From Kappaphycus alvarezii (lineage: Eukaryota > Rhodophyta > Florideophyceae > Gigartinales > Solieriaceae), in assembly GCA_002205965.3 (NCBI GenBank), contig NADL03000009.1, positions 124,001-188,000 on the forward strand: DNA of 64,000 nt, read 5' to 3'. The translations under genes were made by a program, and so were the position numbers. Numbering within the stretch: position 1 is the first letter of the stretch; each line of letters begins with the position of its first letter. Of the stretch, positions 1 through 9,487 are shown piece by piece. A model generated the notes under the pieces. It searched no databases. It worked only from the letters and a program-made list of their open reading frames with translations, and was not told the DNA's origin.

Positions 1-129
1 CTGCTGAGCGATGCATCTATATAAGGCCACCTCGTGAGTGCTCTATGCGCTCATTTTACTGGCTTTTGTTGACTGCGACCTATGGTCTTGCAAAAAGAAC
101 GCGAAATGGCAGCACCACAGTGATAATTT

Positions 130-465
130 CTTTTGATTTGTTTGCATCACTCAGCTTGTTAGTGTGCCGCAGCTATTCTACTTGAAGGAGAAGGATGATG
201 TGAAACTGGTTGCTGTTAAAGTAGTTGATGACATACAAGTGGCAGCATCCAAGGAGCTGCTGAAGACTTTCTCAAGTAAATCTGTAAAAAGCACAAGGGA
301 AGTAAAATTGTCACTGGGCCTGGTAAGTTAAGTTCTTACGGTCTAGCTGTCATTCAAGATACCTACGGTACTATTCATATCTCTGGTGATGAAATGCTTG
401 CTGCCCTTGAGCCTTCCAGCTTTAATTTTCTCCGAGGTAACAACTGGAAGATCGCTTAAGGTCAT
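130..465 (+). mobile_element. Fossil fragment of an LTR-retrotransposon reverse transcriptase (Ty1/copia-like)
   Basis: The plus strand contains stretches resembling the second half of a copia-type reverse transcriptase. KLVAVKVVDDIQVAAS is reminiscent of the catalytic 'VDD' region and what follows it, and further on there is a GPGKL-type motif followed by a conserved-looking block. There is no LTR, gag or integrase around it, so it is an isolated scrap. It is broken. The assignment rests on motif resemblance only; a related family is possible. Confidence 0.4.
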
Positions 466-944
466 TTGAGATGTTTACATTTGGATCATTAAACGGCTCA
501 CTCAGATTTATAGGAAACTGTGTCAGACCGTTTTGCTCTTTTTCAAACAGCTATCTAAAGCAGAGGCGAGCACTTTCTACAGTGAGTGTCTTGATTTGTC
601 AAAACAACATGATTCGGAAAATCAAATCGCTTGGTTCTACTATAACTTTTAGCATTTAATAGTACCGTTTTGTGCAGGTACTGGAAAGGGTTATTTATTT
701 TACTGTTTCTTGTCTTGATATTTTTCTGTTTTCTTTGTTTCTTTCGGTTATTTTTTTTCTTTTTGTTTCTTTCTTCTTTTACCAATTTTGACTTCGTCTG
801 TTTCCTACCGCCAAAATTAAACCTGCCGATTCTTCCCTCTGACTCAACTCTTAGTAGCCGTGGTGGTCTTGCTGCGTTCTTAGTGGTTCCGCAGGCCACC
901 GAAAATCCCCTTCAAATACCAGGAAGGTTTAAAGTTTAGCAGTC
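466..944. other. Gene-free stretch with a pyrimidine-rich run
   Basis: No convincing gene is seen. Roughly 690-790 is an almost pure T/C run on the plus strand (many TTTCT and TTTGT units). The open frames across it, such as 670-939 plus, are rich in Phe and Leu because of this composition and are probably not genes. Confidence 0.5.
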
Positions 945-950
945 ACTGAA

Positions 951-1090
951 GGTATTTCCCCCTTGAACTTCGAGCTAAGCACCGAAAGTCCAAACATACA
1001 AAAGACAACTGCAGTATAATGGGTATTTCCCCATTGAATTTCCGTATGCATACCGTAAGTCCAAGGAGACAAGGAAATCCACTGCTTTGA
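951..1090. repeat. Imperfect tandem duplication, two units of about 71 bp
   Basis: GGTATTTCCCCCTTGAA at 951 recurs as GGTATTTCCCCATTGAA at 1022, and the similarity continues through the CCGAAAGTCC / CCGTAAGTCC blocks. The two copies have diverged but keep a 71-bp period. No protein is suggested. The following 1120-1200 is strongly G/T-biased. Confidence 0.65.
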
Positions 1091-1099
1091 GTACAACAG

Positions 1100-1463
1100 G
1101 AAGAACGATAAAACCTGGTGGTAGTGGTAGTGTTGGATTGTTAGTGTTTGGGGTGTTGTGGTGTTTGGGAAGCTGTGGTTGAGGTGTTCGGCATGTTGCT
1201 TGTTTCCCCGGGATCTTTACCGCATCCCTCTTCACCCTTCTTTATATGCAGTACAGTAGACAACTCAGAAATATGAAAATGCGGTAGATAAAACTAAAAA
1301 CCTAGAATACAGATACAATTTAACCTCCATAGTACCTTTTCGCCCGGTTGTGCTTATCGCGCTGTGTCGTAGAGCAATTTTCCCAATATGTGACTCAGAG
1401 CTGTACAAAGTACAGTACTATAGATGGCTCGCGTGATCTAAATTTGAGACCATGTACATAATA
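1100..1463. other. Gene-free stretch up to the Tc1 element
   Basis: A G/T-rich run (1120-1200) is followed by unremarkable sequence with two copies of the TACAGTA motif (near 1245 and at 1411). The TA target dinucleotide of the next element is at 1462-1463. No gene was recognised. Confidence 0.5.
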
Positions 1464-1506
1464 CAGTGGTGAAAGCAAAGATAGGATACCCCCCCTTACT
1501 TAAATA
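1464..1506 (+). repeat. Left terminal inverted repeat of the outer Tc1 element
   Basis: It begins CAGTGGTGAAAGCAAAGATA and pairs imperfectly with 4597-4639, with about ten mismatches over 43 bp by eye. A shared C-run sits about 25 bp in. CAGT at the extreme end and a TA flank are standard for Tc1. Confidence 0.88.
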
Positions 1507-1848
1507 CCTGCCACGATTTTCAACCAGCCGGTATAAAACTCTGGGTATTTAAGGACCTCTAGCTGTGAAATCCGAATTTTTTATTTGTTTTATAGAAAAA
1601 TAAATATTTCCGATTTTATCTTAGTTTTGCCGCCAACTGCATGCAAAAAAATGTTAGTTGCAGTCTTCTTCAAAGCCAATTGGCGCCAAACCGAAAACGT
1701 GAGACATTCCATAAGTCCCATGTAAACAGTAATATGACAGTATATAAGATGCCAACCACGCTGTTACAAGTTCAGGATTATCCAATTTTTTTTCAGCATG
1801 GGCAAAAGGTGTCAACTGACCGATTTTGAAAAAGGGAAAATCTTGGCC

Positions 1849-1904
1849 TACCACGCCGAGTACATTTCGAACGCCGCGATTGCGAGAGAGTTAGGAAGGT
1901 CGAG
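1849..1904 (+). repeat. 56-bp target duplication, left copy
   Basis: Part of the outer transposase HTH coding sequence. It is repeated at 3458-3513 on the other side of the inner element with three mismatches. Both copies begin with the TA at which the right end is joined. Confidence 0.9.
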
Positions 1905-1931
1905 AGTGCGCGAATTTAGATTAGCACCACC
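1905..1931 (+). repeat. Inner element, left outer direct repeat/TIR
   Basis: It begins AGTGCGCGAATTTAGATTAG. All 27 bases are the exact reverse complement of 3429-3455. The core shared with the internal repeats is GCGAATTTAGATTAGCACCA (1910-1929). Confidence 0.9.
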
Positions 1932-2081
1932 CATGACTATGAATGCTCCGGAGGACTGAAGAGGCAAATTCAAATGAATTTTATCTGAATTTAAGTGTTG
2001 TATAAAAGCATATAAAGGTAGGAAACTCAATCTTATTGGCCTGCTAAAAAAAAGTTAATCGCAAAAATATGATTTCCTGCA

Positions 2082-2101
2082 GCGAATTTAGGATAGCACC
2101 A
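2082..2101 (+). repeat. Inner element, left internal direct repeat
   Basis: GCGAATTTAGGATAGCACCA differs from the outer copy at two positions and has the same orientation, 172 bp further in. It is a probable second transposase binding site. Confidence 0.82.
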
Positions 2102-2148
2102 AATTTAAGTACCATTCACTACAGGAACAAATTTAATTCAAAACTAAC

Positions 2149-3204
2149 TCAATAGTCTGTTTTCGCACCTTGTCTTTCTAACACTTGCGCACAGCGCTTT
2201 GGCATGCTGCCAAGGAGCTTTTTGATCAAATTTTGATCCAACTTTGACCACTCCATCAGTACAGCATTTTTCAGCTCTTCAACTGTATTGAATTGCCTAT
2301 CTTTAGCGTACACTGCGCGAGCAAGGATCCCCAGACATTCTCAATCGGATTTAAGTCAGGGATCTCGCCGGCCACGATAGAGCTCGTCCCAAATTGTTTT
2401 GCATCCATTCACGCGACACGTGAGACGTGTGAATGAATGCATTATCTCGCATAAAAGTCCAACGCAGAGGCATGTTTTCATCAGTATACGGCAGTAGATA
2501 GTTTTCTAGTGTAGTGCATTACTTGATAGAATCCTGGTTTCCTTGTAAAACAGCCAGTTTCGAAAACCCGAACCCAGAAAAGCAGCCCAAACCATCACTC
2601 CTCCGCCTCCAACTCTTCTTTTAGATAAAACCACTTTTTCCTTCCGAATATCGTGCCAATAGTGACGCAAGCCATCTGGTCCGTCCAAATTAAATTTCTT
2701 TTCGTCGGACCAGACTACTAAATTCCATTCATGAGGAGACTTGTTGTGGTGAGCCCGGGCCCACTCTACCCTGGCTTTTCTGTGATCTTTTGTGAGGGGG
2801 GTTTCTTTTTTAACCTTACTAAAAACAAGGTGGTCTGAAGCCGATAGAATTTGCTGCACTCGCCGTTTTCCAATTTGTAAATTAAGGTCGCTTTTCAATT
2901 CTGAGGCTGAGGCACCCGTCTTCGAAGCGGTCCTCACCAAAGCCCGAAGCCCGGCTGGAGAAATTTTCGAGTTGTTTTTCGTGTTGTAGTTGCTGCCATA
3001 TGCTTCCTGATCTTTAAGGAACCTCGAAATAGCATTTTTGTCCCTGCCAATCCTCTTCGAGATGGCTCGATTGCTGAGTCCCTCCCCCTTCAATGCAATA
3101 ATTGAACCTTCTCCTTTTCTGTCAACTGCTTGCCCTTTCCCATTTTTTCTACCTTCAGCTGCTGTGGTTGTGTGCTGCGGTTCTGTTAGAGATAAGTTGA
3201 ACAT
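2149..3204 (-). pseudogene. Inner Tc1 transposase (DD34E), frameshifted near the 3' end
   Basis: The minus-strand frame opens at 3204 and is intact for 232 codons. It contains an N-terminal HTH pair (IIALKGEGLSNRAISKRIGR), a second DNA-binding region, the first catalytic site in LVVWSDEKKFNLDGPDG, and GGGGVMVWAAF. After a frame change near 2510 the next frame supplies FMRDNAFIHTSHVSREWM (second Asp). The catalytic Glu is in DLNPIENVWG, which lies beyond another shift that looks like one missing C in a short C-run (near 2362). The C-terminus ends QGAKTDY with TGA at 2149-2151. The Asp-Glu spacing would be 34, as in Tc1. Only a few lesions are visible, so this copy looks younger than its host element. 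Confidence 0.9.
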
Positions 3205-3256
3205 TTTATTTAGATTCAGGGACTATAGTTTCTATGTTATGTACTAATAAAACTAC

Positions 3257-3276
3257 TGGTGTTATTCTAATTTCGC
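3257..3276 (-). repeat. Inner element, right internal direct repeat
   Basis: On the minus strand it reads GCGAAATTAGAATAACACCA, matching the left core with four differences. It lies 174 bp inside the right terminus and mirrors the left arrangement. Confidence 0.78.
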
Positions 3277-3428
3277 ATGCTTAAAACTGTTTTTATTCAT
3301 AACAGCTATTCTTTCAGGCCAATTGCTGTGAAATTGTATTTACTTTAAATGAATTCGGATTGCGGTCCGTGTACCATGCGAATTATCGAGAACGGTCATC
3401 TCTTGGTCACCAAACGGTAATTTTTGGT

Positions 3429-3455
3429 GGTGGTGCTAATCTAAATTCGCGCACT
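3429..3455 (-). repeat. Inner element, right outer direct repeat/TIR
   Basis: It is the exact reverse complement of 1905-1931. The two bases TG (3456-3457) and then TA follow, so on the minus strand the end reads CAAGTGCGCG with the expected initial CA. Confidence 0.9.
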
Positions 3456-3457
3456 TG

Positions 3458-3513
3458 TACCACGCCGAGTACATTTCGACCGCTGCGATTGCGAGAGAGT
3501 AAGGAAGGTCGAG
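3458..3513 (+). repeat. 56-bp target duplication, right copy
   Basis: Begins TACCACGCCGAGTACATTTC, as does 1849-1904. One of the three differences creates an in-frame TAA here. A normal Tc1 insertion duplicates only TA. Confidence 0.9.
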
Positions 3514-4596
3514 GAAGGTTATTGGAGACTTCCAGAAAAACCCCGCTCGGTACGGAACTAAAGAACACAGAGGGAAGCCAAATACATTGCCAGAAGCTAA
3601 AAAAAACGCATTTTTCGAGAGGCTGCTGAAGGAAAACTCGGTTCATCCGGAATTGTTAAGGCCTCGCAATTGCCTGTTTCTGCAAGGCATGTCCGGCAGA
3701 CACTACAAAGAGCTCCACATTTGAGCTACAAAAGAATTGCGCGTACACCGGCCATGCAACCTCATCATGAGAAAAAGCGACTGGAATGGGCCATTGATAA
3801 AATGACCTGGCCGCAGAATAAATGGGACTGTATCGACTGGTCCGACAAAAAAATTTGGACGGACCGGATGGATTTGCATACAAATGGCACGACCTACGCA
3901 AGGAAAAGTAATGGTTTTCGAAACGCCACAGTGGGACAGCAAGTGTTATGATCTGGGCATTTTGCTGGCGCCAGAAAGTCTACTTTGGGTATATCATTGG
4001 ACCGGAATAATAGCTTTAAGTATGTGAAGACGTTAGAAGAATATTTGCTGCAATTCTCTGAGGATTTACCGCTTCGTTAGGTTTTATGCAGGATGGTGCA
4101 CCCTTTCACAGATAAAATGTGGCGATGAAATGGTTGTATGGTCAAGGAATATCAACTTTGGACTGGCCTGCTTATTCCCCAGATCTCAATCCAATTGAGA
4201 ACCTTTGGGGAATACTGGTTAGACGGGTTTTCGCTAACCAAAGACAGTTTGAAAATGAAGAATCTTCGACAGACTGCATTGCTGACACTTGGAATAGTAT
4301 TGAGCCAGGTGTCTTAGAATCGCTCTTCAAATCTATTGAAAAACGCTGCGTAGAAGTAGTAATGGCTCGTGGTAAGAAGATGGACTACTGAGGAGATTAC
4401 TTTTTGCTTTCACAAGTTCGTAAAGTTGTACTGTATTCCAGTGTAACTAACATTTTTTCCTGGGGCTTTGATATAAAAGTTTGATAAAATCTGACATATT
4501 TGTTTTTGTATAAAATAAGTTGCAGATTCTGATTTCGAGCCTTCAGAGCAGTACACACACAGAACCTTTTTATGATTGCTTTAAAATTGGGGGAGC

Positions 4597-4639
4597 CATT
4601 TAAATAAAGGGGGGTGTTCTATCTTTATTTCCACTACTG
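4597..4639 (-). repeat. Right terminal inverted repeat of the outer Tc1 element
   Basis: Read on the minus strand it begins CAGTAGTGGAAATAAAGATA, matching the left end with scattered substitutions. TA follows at 4640-4641. Confidence 0.88.
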
Positions 4640-4859
4640 TAGTATGGCTCTTGTTAGCCAAATTTGTAGCCGAATATTGTACGCCCTGTTGGCGGTACAA
4701 CAGTATTCTAGAGCAGAAGGGAACGGTATGAGTATCATCTAGTAAAACCTAGGATAGTTGCAGCAACCTCTCGCGATCATAGCAGGTTCAGCGGCAGCGA
4801 CGTCATTACAGTGTAAAAGGGTGGCCACACCGAAGCCATATTTAGCGCCATCTTATCAT

Positions 4860-7800
4860 GTATCTCTCAGAATTTCCGCTCCCGCTGTGCGACCCAGGTC
4901 AGTGCCGAAAGACCTCCACCTTCCCGGTTGCGAGATGGAGCGGAGTGAGAGCGGACTATCGTTACATCTAGTCCCTGTGCGGTGGGCTCGAAAAAAGGGT
5001 CGTCGATGAAGAGGTCCAGTGCGCGCCGCTCGGCAGGGCTATTGTGGAGCTCAGTGGCGAAGACCCGCTCCCGAAGTATGATGAGGGAAATGGCCGGGCT
5101 TGTAAGTTCGTGGTATACAATATCCCGAAGACGGTTGTGGCGGCGCGCTGCACCCACACCACCTTTGTAAGTTGTTGCGTGATGGCCCATGGTGTCGAGG
5201 AGAGGGGGAACAGTACAGTTACCTTAAATGCAGGTCGGGCAGCGCTGGAGGCCGCAGAATGTTGGGTTGCCTAAGCGAAGGTCGCCCATCGTGCGCCATT
5301 TCTCCCCGCAGGTCGGTGGAAGGCAGCGGGAGTGTTGATAAGGAGCGGAAGCCGTTGAGAAGGCAGTAGAGGCCAGACGAGTAAAAAGGTGCGCAGAAGA
5401 GGCGGTAGAGACCAATGAGTGTAGCACGGCGAGGCGGGAGAGGTGCAAGTGATGGTGATTTCTTCCTGAAGTGAACAGGCGGTGTTGTGGTCGAGGTGAT
5501 GGGAGAGCGATAAGAATGTCCTAGTCTTAGTTCTGCAGGGAGGTCCAAACTCATGGCCATGGTGTAATAGGATGTGCCCTGAAGCGTGGCGATATGCGTA
5601 TTTGTGGGGGCTGTGTGCGGAAATCATCGAATGAGGGGCATGTTTGTAACTTTGAGACTGTGTACCCATGATGTTGATGGGAGTGCATTGCGTGAGGCCG
5701 AGGCGCCCATGGCGGAAAGGCAACTTAGCTTGAAGCCACGCGATATCAGACATCTTCCGGTGAACTTGCTCGAAACCCTTCGCAGCCCCTTGTCAAAAGC
5801 TTTAGCCAGTGATGAGTTAATGTGCGGCCGGGTTGAGCCGGACAAGTACGTAACCAGACACGAGGAGGCACAGAACCGGAGAATATGGTAAGAGATCCGA
5901 GGCTCGTCCATGGAGGGGAAGGATGTCCAGAGTGACTCTGCCTTCTGCAGGGCTTTGGGGGCCAAGGAAGTGCATGAATCCGGGGTGCCGATCAGGCTAC
6001 CAAGAAACGTGATAGCATTCGAAGAGAGGACGTCGCATGGCAGGTCATGTAGGAGGGGGTGAGATGAGAGAGACGGCCACCAGGCCGATGTTTTGTGAGG
6101 AGCAAGGTTGACATGGAAGCCTAGGTTCGGGCCGTTCAGGCGCAGATACTGGAGAACGGCCCGTGCATGTGGGATGGAAACAATGAGGGTCCCATCATCC
6201 GCGTACCATGTGTGAAAAGGGAGGGCGGGGAAATTGGATTCCAGGCCTTGCACAAGGGAGTGGAGTGCAATAGCGAAGAGCAACATGTCGAGGGGGTCGC
6301 CCTGTTGCGTGCCAGTTCGACTCATGTGAGGTGACGGTCGAAGAAGAGGCGGGAAGGAGGCCCGTAGAGGAATAGAACCCAACGTGCGGCCGCGGGGATG
6401 CGGCGGAGAGCCTGAGAAAGAATTTCGGAACGCTCAATGAGTTGAAGGCCTTCGGGCATCAAACTGAATGAGGATGTGAGCGGTGTCATTGTCCTGCAGA
6501 TCGCCGATGCGAGCCCGAGCGGCATGCACGATGGCTTACGTAGCATACGACACGCCTACGCAGAGTTGATGGGCTGCAGAAAGTTGGCCAACTCTTGTGC
6601 GTTCCGAATTCGTTTCATTACCAGGCGTCCAACAAGTCGACGGATGAAAGGCCAATGGCGATCGGACAGAGGGTGCGATAGGCTTCATCTTTCGGACGTC
6701 CAAGAGGGACTAGCGAGCTACGCGCTAGTCTCCTTAGGACAGTTCCATCGACCAGGTGTTGGTAAAGGCGGTGAACCACGTGAGGGCCGAATTCGAGGGC
6801 TCAGCGCCGCCAGGGGCGTGCACTACAGCTTTGAGTATGCAGGTGAAGTCCATCTGCACCAGGACTGCTGTGGTAGGGGAGTCGTGGCAGCTGGGCTGCG
6901 GACTTCCGCCTCGGTGAACTTGTACGGCGGGGGCAAGGCACCTGTGTCGGCTCGGTTGATGGAGTGGGACGGTGTGGAATGGAGGGAGCAGAGCCATCTG
7001 CAGATGCCACGGTGGGCGGGACTGGTGTGGCCGCGGCAGTGAGGGTTTGGGCGGCTTTGTGTGGGGAGCCGCTGAGCAACGCCCGCTTGCAGCGGTCTCG
7101 TGGGGAGCGGGCAGGGACTGCTTTGCGGTGGAGAACTGTACCTAAGGCGTCACAAGCTTCGTCAAGGAGACGGTACCATTGCCCCTGTTGTGTTAGGGAT
7201 CCTGCGCTTAAGGGAGGCGAGCAGGCTTGGGCGATGACGGTTTCGGGTTCCCCTCGGCTGTTCTTGCGTGGAACCAATTTAGCGAGAGCCATGAGCTTGT
7301 GGAGTTGGCCAGTGCGCGCCTGCGTAGAGCGAGCCTCAGCGAGACGGCTGCAGGGATTGGACACTGGGGAATGGGAAGGAAGTCGGAGGGAGTTCGGGAG
7401 ATAGGGCAGGGTGGGGACGGGAGAACAAAGACAATGGAGGGGGGGGGGGACATCGTTGGGTAGGTTCAGCGAGAGGGGCAACCATTATTCCAAGATCGAA
7501 GGAGCTGGGGGCAAAGCTTCCTCCATTTGGGAATCTGGTTCAGGTCCTGAAGGTCGGAGACGTTTGGCAGGACCAGGGTTTTGGGGAGGGGATGGAGGAG
7601 AGGGTTTGGGAAGAGGCGGGTTGGCGGTTTGGCGGGCGTGGCGAGCTCGGGATAGCGGGCCATAATATACGAGATGGAGGACCGCAGCACTTCGATGAAG
7701 TATTGCTTGTGCCTCTAAGCGCAGAAGAGGTTGGAGAGGCGGGCGAATTTGGCTTGCGGCGTGGGTTAGAGGATTGGGCAGCGGCAAGGGAATGGCAGTG

Positions 7801-7925
7801 AGAGATGATTGGGGAGGGCGAAAGAAATGGGGGGGGGAATGGTGACAGGAGGATTGCGAGTGGTACGATTTATCTCCCTGGAAGAAAGAAATGCTCCTGG
7901 TAATTAATGCAAAAATGTTCGACAT
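4860..7925 (-). mobile_element. Non-LTR-like retroelement fossil, copy A: reverse transcriptase with restriction-like C-terminus
   Basis: Read on the minus strand from about 7.9 kb, a proline-rich N-terminal region comes first, then SPGADGLHLH (family form APGPDGLR), then PKDEAYRTLCPIAIGLSSVD. The palm follows with FDARRPST, GTQQGDPL and WYADDGTLIV (5624-6382, 252 codons open). Next are NLAPHKTSAWWP, FLGSLIGTP, and WLQAKLPFRHGRLGL near 5720. At the C-terminus HNRLRDIVYHEL and QGLDVTIVRSHSAP (5190-4960) resemble the histidine and D-x-T parts of the PD-(D/E)XK-like endonuclease that ends this RT family. The coding strand is split over several frames. It is the most complete of the three copies here (others at 11.2 and 22.8 kb). 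Family placement (R2/RLE-like LINE versus an unclassified RT) is an inference. Confidence 0.75.
5624..6382 (-). pseudogene. Reverse transcriptase palm/thumb fragment of copy A
   Basis: A 252-codon open stretch with the conserved RT motifs GTQQGDPL and WYADDGTLIV (YxDD box), a following AWWP block, and the thumb segment up to an HSLKVTNMPLIR end. The catalytic YADD is intact, but the upstream fingers region (6385-6800) and the C-terminal region lie in other frames, so no complete enzyme is encoded. RT activity would have copied the element RNA at its nick site. Confidence 0.78.
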
Positions 7926-8096
7926 TTTGCAAAAAATTACTCATTTTCACGGATCACAGGTGTTTCTTGAACTGCTCTTTCATGCTGCAGTGGGCGACTT
8001 CCCTTCACCGCATGAATCGTACCGTCGCAACATTTTGTCTTCATTGTATTCATCTCCCCTTCAACTTCCAACGAGCTTTATACCGCCGGCGGAAAA

Positions 8097-9345
8097 ATGC
8101 CTGCCTCAACTCCGCTTCCCTTCACCAACCGCTTCCCCTTCCCTTTTTGCCACCTCCACCGCCGCTCTGCCATATCCGCCCCCCCAGTCTCCTTCCATCA
8201 CCCTCACATCCCCCGCCCAACTGGTTGCTCTCTATTTTCCAAGTCCTCATCCCCCCGTCCTTCGCCCGTTCATTTTCCAAGCCAAACCCAGTCACCGCCC
8301 TTCTCGATGAACTTACTTCCCCAGTTCCACGCGCCCCTCCATCTTCTCCCCTTCGTTACCCGGCCCCCCTCGACTTATAGCCCTCGGCGATGTCCATGGA
8401 GATCTCGAAGCCATGCGCTCCGCCTTCTTTTTGCCGGCTTGATCGATGCAGAAGACAATTGGATAGGGCGGTTCTGCCCATCTCATCCAGGTTGGCGATC
8501 AAATGGATCGCGGCAACCGAGAGCGTGACATCTACAAATTGCTTTTTCACTTACAAGACACTGCTCCGAAGCACGGGGGTCGCGTCCACATTTTGTTAGG
8601 TAATCACGAGTTGATGAACTCGCGTCTCGATTTTCGTTATGTAACGAAGGGTGGATTTGCGGACTTTGCAGAGGCCGCTGAGGGCCCCCGTACCAAAAGC
8701 GATAAGGTACGCGAAATAGGGTGGTGGAATGGTGGCCGTGGTGCAGTTAGCACGATTCCCGGAGATTTGGTGAGGGAGATACGTCAGTTGCCCGCAGAGA
8801 TGAGGGCCAGAGCGAAGAGTGTGTGTAGGGGTGGACCCTTGGCTCGCGAGTTGAGCGATCGTGCAAAGGTTAGTGTGGTTGTCGGCGATAATTTGTTTGT
8901 CCATGGTGGATTGACCCCAAAACATTTGACATTTGGAGGGCGGGGGAAAGATGAGGCCGTAGACATGTTGGATCAGTTGAATCAGGAAACGTCTTCGTTT
9001 TTGAAGGGCAAGGGTAAGTTGCCATTGGTCTTGAGAGGAGGTGCTAGTCCGGTGTGGTTGAGAGACTATTCCAAGGTGAGTTTAGGGACTACAGGAACAA
9101 AGAGTAGCGCTTGCGGAATGTTGAGGGAAACTTTGAAGATGGTGGGCGCCAAGAGGATGGTGGTAGGCCACACACCGCAGCCCAGAGGGATCAATTCGGC
9201 TTGTGGGGGTAGGGTTTGGAGGATTGACACTGGGATGAGTAAGGTTTATGGGGGACGCCCAGAGGCCATAGAAATCACAAAGAGAGGGGCAGTACGGATT
9301 TTTACAAAGGATGGCGTGGTACAGGGTTCTGCGAGGTTCAATTAG
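8097..9345 (+). CDS. Shewanella-like protein phosphatase (PPP-family metallophosphatase), 5' part disrupted
   Basis: The last 281 codons (8503-9345) are open. All PPP signature motifs are present in order: LIALGDVHGDLEAMRSA (8374-8424), GDQMDRG (8494-8514), LLGNHELMN (8596-8622), LFVHGG (near 8893), SPVWLRDY (near 9046) and VVGHTPQ (near 9160). GDVHG, GDxxDRG, GNHE, the VHGG His and the GHT His bind the two catalytic metals in this family. The spacing and DFRYVTKGGFADF match the bacterial-like SLP group found in plants and algae rather than PP1/PP2A. ATG 8097 would begin MPASTPLPFTNRFPFPF, which looks like a plastid transit sequence. The 5' third changes frame several times: a change somewhere before about 8290, one near the C-run at 8364-8369, and two compensating ones at about 8435 and 8480. 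The gene may therefore be dead or the sequence locally wrong. Substrate unknown. Confidence 0.85.
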
Positions 9346-9487
9346 ACGAGTTAGGCAAAAGTTTTGGTTGTATCTACTAACCGTAGCGGCAAAAACAATT
9401 AAAAGGTCACCTCTCTCTCCCATCATTCTTCGCTTTACTATGGTGCCTCGTCCAATAAAGTTATCGACAGACGCATAAATCGTGAAA
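9346..9487. other. Short tail-to-tail intergenic region
   Basis: 142 bp separate the stop of the phosphatase from the stop of the opposing ChuX-like gene. Both 3' untranslated regions and both polyadenylation sites must lie here or overlap. An AATTAAAA at 9399-9406 could serve the plus-strand gene, and the plus-strand CAATAAAG near 9452 would not fit the minus-strand gene. No strong terminator hairpin was seen. Confidence 0.4.

Larger units (their letters stand above)
1905..3457 (-). mobile_element. Inner Tc1-like element with IR/DR ends, nested in the outer Tc1
   Basis: A 27-bp perfect inverted repeat lies at 1905-1931 and 3429-3455. A second, internal copy of the 20-bp core sits inside each end: 2082-2101 on the left (172 bp from the outer core at 1910) and 3257-3276 on the right (174 bp from the outer core at 3431). 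Two direct repeats of the transposase site per end, nearly symmetrically spaced, is the IR/DR layout known from Sleeping Beauty-type Tc1 elements. The element carries one minus-strand transposase. Its right end abuts TA (3458-3459); its left end does not and shows a 56-bp duplication of the target. Confidence 0.88.
1798..4391 (+). pseudogene. Outer Tc1 transposase, disrupted (DD34E)
   Basis: The frame starts at ATG 1798 as MGKRCQLTDFEKGKILAY, followed by ISNAAIARELGRSR, a typical Tc1 paired-like helix-turn-helix. It stops at the inner insertion (1905) and resumes after 3458 with the same residues repeated and then KVIGDFQKNP. Further on come WPQNKWDCIDWSDKKIW (first catalytic Asp, near 3840), MQDGAPFH (second Asp, near 4090) and SPDLNPIENLWG (catalytic Glu, near 4200). 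There are 34 residues between the second Asp and the Glu, which defines DD34E. The C-terminal part 4119-4391 is open and ends KKMDY. Besides the insertion there is a TAA in the second copy of the HTH, several frame changes between 3600 and 4080, and a stop just after MQDGAPFHR. The enzyme cannot be made. In life it would have cut and pasted the element at TA sites. Confidence 0.9.
1464..4639 (+). mobile_element. Tc1/mariner element (outer), interrupted by a second Tc1-like element
   Basis: The ends are imperfect inverted repeats starting CAGTGGTG (1464) and, on the other strand, CAGTAGTGG (4639). Each is directly flanked by TA (1462-1463 and 4640-4641), the target duplication expected of Tc1/mariner. 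Without the inner insertion (about 1905-3457) and its 56-bp duplication the element would be about 1.6 kb, the normal Tc1 size. It encodes a decayed DD34E transposase on the plus strand. A subterminal copy of the end motif (TTTTGCTTTCAC, 4400-4415) suggests that this element also has internal transposase sites. Confidence 0.92.

Noticed and set aside
670-939. 89-codon plus-strand frame, Phe/Leu-rich
   Set aside because: It is the translation of a T/C-rich run; it has no protein-like features and no supporting context.
5271-5753. Separate 160-codon minus-strand gene
   Set aside because: Its first residues (WLQAKLPFRHGRLGL) belong to the RT family of copy A; the rest is out-of-frame reading of the same fossil.
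6476-7404. Plus-strand frames of 140-190 codons
   Set aside because: Antisense shadows of the GC-rich minus-strand RT fossil.
8371-8502. Programmed frameshifting in the phosphatase gene
   Set aside because: Several shifts in both directions and no slippery-site plus stimulator arrangement; decay or sequence error is simpler.
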